Position numbers and translations under genes: made by a program. The notes under the pieces were generated by a model. It worked only from the letters and a program-made list of their open reading frames with translations, searched no databases and was not told where the DNA came from. A DNA stretch of 64,000 bases from contig CAKMKG010000008.1 in NCBI GenBank assembly GCA_927441425.1, positions 1-64,000 of the forward strand. Reading direction: 5' to 3'. This stretch comes from an uncultured Bacillota bacterium. Its GTDB lineage: Bacteria > Bacillota > Clostridia > Peptostreptococcales > Anaerovoracaceae. Below are positions 61,003 through 64,000 of the stretch, piece by piece (within the stretch, counting starts at the first letter, position 1; every line of letters starts with the position of its first letter).

Positions 61003-61623
61003 ATGTATACGTGTGATGTGTGCAAAGAGCATTTCTGCAGATCCGGTGAACTTGACAAGCTTCCGGGTAATTGCCCGAGCAAGGAAACGGATAAGGATAT
61101 TATGAAAGAGATCTATTTTGAAGAAGAAAATTATAATATTGCGTATCATTCCGCAGGGGTTGAGGCTGATGGTTATTGTGATAAAACCAGACTGGAGGAA
61201 ATCATAGATTTTGCGCGGAGAAGCGGCTATAAAAAGCTGGGTGTGGCATTTTGTATGGGTTTAAGCAAAGAAGCGAAGATCCTTTGCAGAATATTGAGAC
61301 ATCATGGTTTTGAGGTGAATTCGGTAATCTGTAAAAACGGAAGCATCCCGAAGGAGATTTTAAAAATCGGCGATGACCAGAAAATAAATCCCGGTTCCTT
61401 TGAACCAATGTGCAATCCCATCGGACAGGCGCTTTTTCTAAATAAATCGCAAACGGACTTTAATATTATTTTGGGCCTGTGTGTCGGACATGATTCTTTA
61501 TTCATTAAATACGCCGAGGCCCCTGTCACTGTTTTTGCTGTTAAGGACAGGGTTCTGGCACATAACCCTATGGGTGCGCTGTATTTGTCAGATGGTTATT
61601 ATAAAAAGAGATTATACAAATAG
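61003..61623 (+). CDS. DUF1847 family metal-binding protein
   Basis: 206 residues. Cysteines cluster at the start (YTCDVCKEHFCRSG) and in the core (VAFCMGLSKEAKILCRILRH, FEPMCNPIGQA, LGLCVGHDSLF), the pattern of DUF1847 zinc- or cluster-binding proteins. The ATG at 61003 with AGAGGGA is preferred; an upstream ATG at 60976 has no RBS. It is divergent from the third ORP-family gene and convergent with DUF134. Confidence 0.88.
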   Translation: MYTCDVCKEHFCRSGELDKLPGNCPSKETDKDIMKEIYFEEENYNIAYHSAGVEADGYCDKTRLEEIIDFARRSGYKKLGVAFCMGLSKEAKILCRILRHHGFEVNSVICKNGSIPKEILKIGDDQKINPGSFEPMCNPIGQALFLNKSQTDFNIILGLCVGHDSLFIKYAEAPVTVFAVKDRVLAHNPMGALYLSDGYYKKRLYK

Positions 61624-61676
61624 ATCAGTCAAATAGAAACTGCTGTTGCTGCCGCAATATTCCTTGCGATATTTTA

Positions 61677-62150
61677 TTATTCTATTCCGTTTTGGCGCTT
61701 GCAGTTCCTGCAGCATAATCTTCCCTTGCAATTTTGTCCGCAAAAGACCTTATGGGAACCACAGCTTGGACAAATATACTCACCGCTTTTAATGGCTTCA
61801 AGATTTTCGTAGCTCTCCATCCATTCCTTACCACAATGAGAGCACTTAACGGGGCATATATGCAAAGTGAAATTACCGCCTTCAATTAATATGATTTTGC
61901 CATTGATCAAGCTGTCGGCAACCTTTTCTCTTGCAGAGATCAGGATACGCTGAAAAGTCGGTCTGGAGACCTGCATTTTTGCAGCACATTCTTCTTGTTC
62001 CAGCCCCTCAAGATCTTTGAGGCGTATGGCCTCCAATTCCTCAAGCTTCAATATATTTTTATCGATCTCCGGAATATCTTTATCGGAAGGAACAAAGTAA
62101 GGTACTGCAGGAATATGTTCAATTTTTCTCCATTTTGTTGGTCGTGCCAA
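61677..62150 (-). CDS. DUF134 family DNA-binding protein with C-terminal zinc ribbon
   Basis: Transcription regulator type: LEELEAIRLKDLEGLEQEEC and MQVSRPTFQRILISAREKVA form a sigma-70 region 4-like helix-turn-helix. The family nearly always starts MARPxKWR, so I use the TTG at 62150 (GGAG nine bases upstream); an ATG at 62165 would add five residues. A C-terminal extension (about 103-157) holds CPVKCSHC, CPSC, CGQNC and CCRNC, enough for two zinc or Fe-S sites. Candidate regulator of the TATGnTCATA sites. Confidence 0.88.
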   Translation of the reverse strand: MARPTKWRKIEHIPAVPYFVPSDKDIPEIDKNILKLEELEAIRLKDLEGLEQEECAAKMQVSRPTFQRILISAREKVADSLINGKIILIEGGNFTLHICPVKCSHCGKEWMESYENLEAIKSGEYICPSCGSHKVFCGQNCKGRLCCRNCKRQNGIE

Positions 62151-62278
62151 AGGTATCAACTCCATTATTCATATTTTGCAACGTTTCGTAGCGAAAGTGG
62201 CGTCAGCCACTTTTTGTATAGTATTAGTTTATAGATAGAAATAATAGATGTCAATGGCTCAATCAATCAATGCATATG

Positions 62279-62322
62279 AAAAGTACACCGGAGGAGATCG
62301 GAGATCGTTCCGGTGTACTTTT
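62279..62322. terminator. Terminator of the rhodanese operon
   Basis: AAAAGTACACCGG (62279-62291) and CCGGTGTACTTTT (62310-62322) form a 13-bp perfect stem. On the minus strand the stem ends in CTTTTCATATG, 50 bases after the rhodanese stop. The symmetric T/A ends allow both directions. Confidence 0.8.
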
Positions 62323-62371
62323 ATATCTGACATATATTGGATTAAGGAGAGTGATTTTTATTTCATGTGTA

Positions 62372-63319
62372 TTACTCTATTACAGTTTCGTAGCCTGCGC
62401 CAAGCCAGCCTTTTTCAGATTCTGCGCTGCCCATTCCAAACTGCATGTTATATGCTTCGTATCCTAATAATCTAAGGATGCCGACAGTCTGGGATGCCGT
62501 CTGGCCGGTATAGCAGTAAACGATGATTTTCTTGTCCTTCGGCAGTTCTGTCAATGCGTCCTGCATACCTGCTCCGAAAGGAATATTGATTGCACCCTTG
62601 ACATGGCCCAGAGCATAATCTTCTGCTTTTCTAACGGAGACGATCACGTACTCATCCGATTCAGAATCTACGATTTCTTTTACGGTCTCAACTTTCATAT
62701 TCTGAGCTTCTGTCGGAGTGCCGGCGTAAGTGGCTAAAGTTGTGAAGTATTCTTCAACAGCAGCCTTGAGCGCGCTGTCTACTTCATATGCATCGGTTGG
62801 TAGAGCTGTTGCTTCGGTGCTTAAATAGTTTTCAAAATTCGGTTCAACAGAGATACCTCTTACAAAACCGCTTTGAACATTCGTGGCAGGCTTCCCTGCT
62901 ACGTTTAATACAGCGGTAGCTTGGGATGCAGTCTGACCGGTATAGCAGTAGACATATACCGGAACGTCATCCGGAATCATTTCAAGATTTTCAGCAATCG
63001 ATCCATTTCCGAAGGGAAGATTGACAGCACCCTTGATATGGCCTTTTCCATAATCTTCGCCGGTTCTGACGTCGATGATAAACATTTCTTCGCCTGCATC
63101 AATTTTCTCTAAGAAATCTGCAGGAGCGATCATATGTTTGTCAGCAGGGAAATTTGCAAAATAAGCAAGAGCGGCTTCTTCAACTACGTTAACTTCTTCT
63201 ACTACTACAGGAGTTTCTTCAACAGGTGCAGCAACTTCTTCATTGCCGCCGCAAGCGACAAATGACATTGCTGTCATGAGTATGCATAGTAAAATAACCA
63301 ATAATTTTTTCAGCTTCAT
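62372..63319 (-). CDS. Lipoprotein with two rhodanese domains
   Basis: Exported lipoprotein: signal peptide and lipobox FVAC with Cys23. Rhodanese domain 1 (about 60-155) has Cys125 in VYCYTGQTASQ; domain 2 (about 205-310) has Cys269 in VYCYTGQTASQ. Both active Cys are present, so both domains could be active sulfurtransferases. Domains are linked by an acidic spacer. It follows a second rhodanese gene by 14 bases, likely one operon. Confidence 0.94.
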   Translation of the reverse strand: MKLKKLLVILLCILMTAMSFVACGGNEEVAAPVEETPVVVEEVNVVEEAALAYFANFPADKHMIAPADFLEKIDAGEEMFIIDVRTGEDYGKGHIKGAVNLPFGNGSIAENLEMIPDDVPVYVYCYTGQTASQATAVLNVAGKPATNVQSGFVRGISVEPNFENYLSTEATALPTDAYEVDSALKAAVEEYFTTLATYAGTPTEAQNMKVETVKEIVDSESDEYVIVSVRKAEDYALGHVKGAINIPFGAGMQDALTELPKDKKIIVYCYTGQTASQTVGILRLLGYEAYNMQFGMGSAESEKGWLGAGYETVIE

Positions 63320-63333
63320 AATTTACTTCCTCC

Positions 63334-64000
63334 TCAGGATGCATCTTTTTTGCTTGGCAGAGCGCTGGCTCCGTCAGGCAATTCAATTGGGTTATTAGGA
63401 TTTGACGACCATTCAAGATAAGCGCCGTCATAGATTTTTATATTCCGATATCCCGCGTTATAAAGGGATAAGAAAACAGGAGCTGCTCTCATTGAGGTCT
63501 GACAATACACGATGATTTCCTTTTCCGGTCTCACTCCAAGATCGATGAAGTTGATTCTTGTTGCCTGTACATCTTTAAATGTATTGTCCGTGTAAAAATT
63601 ATTTTTGTAATCCCACAGGATGGATGATGGAACCTTGCCTGTTTCGGTGTATTCCTGATCTGTTCTGACATCCAGCAAAACGACGTTGGGGTCCGGCTCA
63701 TTTAATTGATCCATTACTTCACTCATATCTGCCAGATACAATTTGTTTTTGTCACCTGCAGTATAGGTTGTTTTTTTGATGTCCGGAGTCTCCTTCGTCA
63801 GCTCGATGCCGGCATTTTTTAAAGCATCCAGACCTCCGTCGAGAACACGGGCATTATCATTTCCGAACACTAGGAAGGACCACCATAAACGTGCGGCGCT
63901 CATTTTGTCAGTATCATAAATTAAAACTGTTGCATCATTATCAATGCCTTTTTCACTCATCAGCCTCTCAAATTTTGATTTTGAGGTGAGCATATTGTCG
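63334..64000 (-). CDS. Thiosulfate sulfurtransferase-like protein (5' end cut off)
   Basis: Rhodanese-family protein running to the right edge of the window; codons D-N precede the first visible Met, so the true start lies outside. The visible part holds an N-terminal inactive-type rhodanese segment (TVLIYDTDKMSAARLWWSFL, VLDGGLDALKNAGI) and a C-terminal active domain with the Cys in IVYCQTSMRAAPV and DGAYLEWSSNP. Two-domain architecture typical of thiosulfate sulfurtransferases. Upstream of the lipoprotein on the same strand. Confidence 0.9.
   Translation of the reverse strand, partial: DNMLTSKSKFERLMSEKGIDNDATVLIYDTDKMSAARLWWSFLVFGNDNARVLDGGLDALKNAGIELTKETPDIKKTTYTAGDKNKLYLADMSEVMDQLNEPDPNVVLLDVRTDQEYTETGKVPSSILWDYKNNFYTDNTFKDVQATRINFIDLGVRPEKEIIVYCQTSMRAAPVFLSLYNAGYRNIKIYDGAYLEWSSNPNNPIELPDGASALPSKKDAS

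Noticed and set aside
1..64000. tRNA, rRNA, insertion sequences or prophage genes
   Set aside because: None of the gaps contain cloverleaf-like or rRNA-like sequence, and no transposase, integrase or phage structural gene was recognised.

Overview
The window reads as one chromosome segment of a motile, anaerobic, probably spore-forming member of the Clostridia (Bacillota). Supporting signs are a clostridial-style fla/che operon with FliY, CheC and CheD, rubrerythrin, many ferredoxin-type proteins, a T-box leader, AGGAGG ribosome-binding sites with frequent TTG/GTG starts, and a sigma-K-like promoter on a small hydrophobic gene. The exact genus cannot be fixed from sequence alone.

Positions 1-26820 are one long plus-strand flagellar/chemotaxis operon: fliG (cut by the window edge), fliH, fliI, fliJ, fliK, flgD, a TIGR02530-type gene, flgE, flbD, motA, motB, fliM, fliY, cheY, fliO, fliP, fliQ, fliR, flhB, flhA, fliA, two rod genes, fapA, a PilZ gene, a ParA-type ATPase, a ComFB-domain gene, cheC, cheD, cheW and cheB. 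It ends at a strong terminator. fliL and flhF are missing from their usual slots. Next come two receptor genes: a very large membrane chemoreceptor with repeated HAMP-like segments, and a soluble protein made of two receptor hairpin tips, each interrupted by a sensor-like insert.

Positions 32-48 kb are mixed housekeeping genes: an ABC-F ATPase, an AEC transporter, a PC4/YdbC protein, a DUF3830 protein, paaK with an ACT-domain gene behind a T-box leader (specifier best read as Phe), a small sporulation-type gene, a nucleoside kinase-psuK-psuG operon for pseudouridine, rubrerythrin, pcrA and ligA.

Positions 48-64 kb are a redox/metal accessory region: a split permease, DUF5320, a flavin reductase, a C_GCAxxG_C_C protein, an EFR1-type flavodoxin-ferredoxin, YibE/F, feoAB, and a locus resembling the orange-protein (ORP) complex of Desulfovibrio. 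That locus has three NifX/ORP-family proteins, an Mrp ATPase, two MinD-type ATPases with ferredoxin inserts and a metallo-hydrolase, followed by DUF1847, DUF134 and rhodanese genes. Several promoters here carry the same palindrome, TATGnTCATA, between or beside the -35 and -10 boxes, suggesting a local regulon. Intergenic spaces hold families of palindromic repeats whose arms change in a compensatory way between copies. I saw no rRNA, tRNA, CRISPR array, insertion sequence or prophage.
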